Shown: in pieces, positions 63,110 through 64,000 of the stretch
Position numbering within the stretch: position 1 is the first letter of the stretch
Layout of the letters: every line of letters starts with the position of its first letter
Made by a program: the position numbers and the translations under genes
Assembly (NCBI RefSeq): GCF_013408555.1
Contig: NZ_JACBZN010000001.1
Span: forward strand, 3,224,001-3,288,000
Direction: 5' to 3'
Origin: Aeromicrobium tamlense
Lineage (GTDB): Bacteria > Actinomycetota > Actinomycetes > Propionibacteriales > Nocardioidaceae
DNA: 64,000 nucleotides
The notes under the pieces: generated by a model
The model's input: only the letters and a program-made list of their open reading frames with translations
Told to the model about the DNA's origin: nothing
Databases searched by the model: none

Positions 63110-64000
63110 ATGTACGCGTCGTCGCAGTCCCTGCCTGAGCTCCCCGAGGTCGACCTCGCGCTCGTGCACGCCCTGCAGGTCGCTCCCCGGGCCCCGTGGA
63201 GCGCCATCGGCCGCACGATCGGCGTCGACCCCGCCACCGCCGCCCGTCGCTGGGACCGTCTGGTCGCCGAGCGGCTGGCCTGGTTCGTGGTGCGTCCCAG
63301 CGCCGAGCAGCTGGCGCCCGACCGCGATGCCGTGGTCCTCAAGCTGACCTGCCGTCCCGGTGCCGACGTCCGGGTCGCCGAGCAGATCGCCCAGGCGGAG
63401 GAGGTCTACTCCGTCGACCTGCTGGCCGGCAAGGACGATGTCGCCATCATCCTCATCGGCCGCGGACTGGGTCAGATGCGGCAGGCGGTCGACACCTTCG
63501 TGGGCGACGATCCCGACATCGTCGGCACGCGCGCCTCGTTCATCGCCGGAGTGCACCGCGAGGACGCGCAGTGGCGACTCGGCGCGCTCAGCCCCGAGCA
63601 GGTCAGCGGGCTCGACCGCCGTGGCGACGGCACCGTCACGCCGCCCGACGCGGAGGTGCTCGCCCAGCTCACCGAGATCCTCATCGAGGACCCCCGCATG
63701 AGCGTGGCCGACATCGGGCGCCGGCTCGACCGTCCCGAGCCCACCGCGCGCCGCCTGCTGGAGCGGGCGCTGCGCTCGCGCGCGATCCGGCTGGGCTGCG
63801 ACGTCGTGGCCTCCGCGGGCGGTGCGGGACGCGGCGTGATCCTCGAGGCCGAGGCGGACGACCCGCGCACGGCGGGCGACGTGATCGGCGACCTGCCCTG
63901 CGTCGTGCGGTGCGCGGCCGTCGTGGGCGCGTCCAACCTCGCGCTGGTGGTGCGGTTCAACGCCCTTGCCGAGCTGTTCGAGTTCGAGGGCACGGCAGCG
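63110..64000 (+). CDS. Tandem-unit Lrp/AsnC regulator (3' end outside window)
   Basis: 297 codons are open to the window edge. Two Lrp units in tandem: a helix-turn-helix at about 15-55 (WSAIGRTIGVDPATAARRWD) with a RAM-like domain to about 150, then a second helix-turn-helix at about 190-225 (MSVADIGRRLDRPEPTARRL) with the start of another RAM domain. Double-unit Lrp proteins are common in actinobacteria. Probably senses an amino acid or purine-related ligand; target unknown. Confidence 0.88.
   Translation, partial: MYASSQSLPELPEVDLALVHALQVAPRAPWSAIGRTIGVDPATAARRWDRLVAERLAWFVVRPSAEQLAPDRDAVVLKLTCRPGADVRVAEQIAQAEEVYSVDLLAGKDDVAIILIGRGLGQMRQAVDTFVGDDPDIVGTRASFIAGVHREDAQWRLGALSPEQVSGLDRRGDGTVTPPDAEVLAQLTEILIEDPRMSVADIGRRLDRPEPTARRLLERALRSRAIRLGCDVVASAGGAGRGVILEAEADDPRTAGDVIGDLPCVVRCAAVVGASNLALVVRFNALAELFEFEGTAA

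Overview
The window is GC-rich actinobacterial chromosome, most likely from the Nocardioidaceae (Nocardioides/Aeromicrobium type). That assignment is an inference. It rests on base composition, a BldG-type anti-sigma antagonist, a WhiB-like protein, the proteasome activator Bpa, GuaB1, BioQ/BioYMN, a class E sortase, and gene order shared (from memory) with Mycobacterium and Streptomyces. It holds about 60 protein genes and four tRNA genes (Arg-ACG, Ser-GCT, Ser-TGA, Thr-CGT). There is no prophage, transposase or CRISPR array.

Layout. 1-6.7 kb: two large secreted hydrolases with C-terminal beta-sandwich/Ig-like repeats, facing each other across a 388-bp gap that contains an elaborate nested palindrome. 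6.9-12.6 kb: three tRNAs, a TetR regulator, small membrane proteins, a nitrilase-family hydrolase, a quinone oxidoreductase, Bpa and a divergent WhiB-like protein. 12.6-17.7 kb: a LytTR regulator - DUF485 - sodium/solute symporter operon, then the bioNMY biotin-uptake operon and divergent bioQ with two identical operators. 17.7-24.3 kb: a zinc lipoprotein (AztD) behind a Zur-like box, a nuclease-like gene bracketed by a family of inverted repeats, guaB1, a LytS-type kinase, a methyltransferase and a degenerate Fic-like protein.

24.2-44.8 kb is a conserved actinobacterial core. It contains a probable Ms1/6S-like RNA beside a HAD-IB hydrolase, the ssd-tadABC-pilin-TadE/G locus, a BCCT transporter, an MrfA-like helicase divergent from bldG, a methyltransferase, an MFS exporter, topA, aqpZ, tmk, holB and a secreted peptidase. 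44.8-50 kb: chorismate mutase, tRNA-Thr, a DUF1990 protein, a secreted amidohydrolase with a discoidin domain, an aminotransferase and a sortase. 50-64 kb: pyrE, trmH, fba, uspA, DUF3151, a diacylglycerol-kinase-like gene, two tandem stand-alone condensation-domain proteins, purA, a four-gene operon with type VII secretion flavour, purD and an Lrp/AsnC regulator cut by the window end.

Regulation. Many genes have a TANNNT-type hexamer ending 6-8 nt before the start codon, which implies pervasive leaderless transcription. Operons are tightly packed through ATGA/GTGA overlaps. The most interesting unexplained features are the nested palindrome at 2730-2950, the palindrome-bracketed nuclease gene at 18966-20157, the Ms1-like RNA at about 24275-24505, the 58959-61719 operon and the paired condensation-domain genes.
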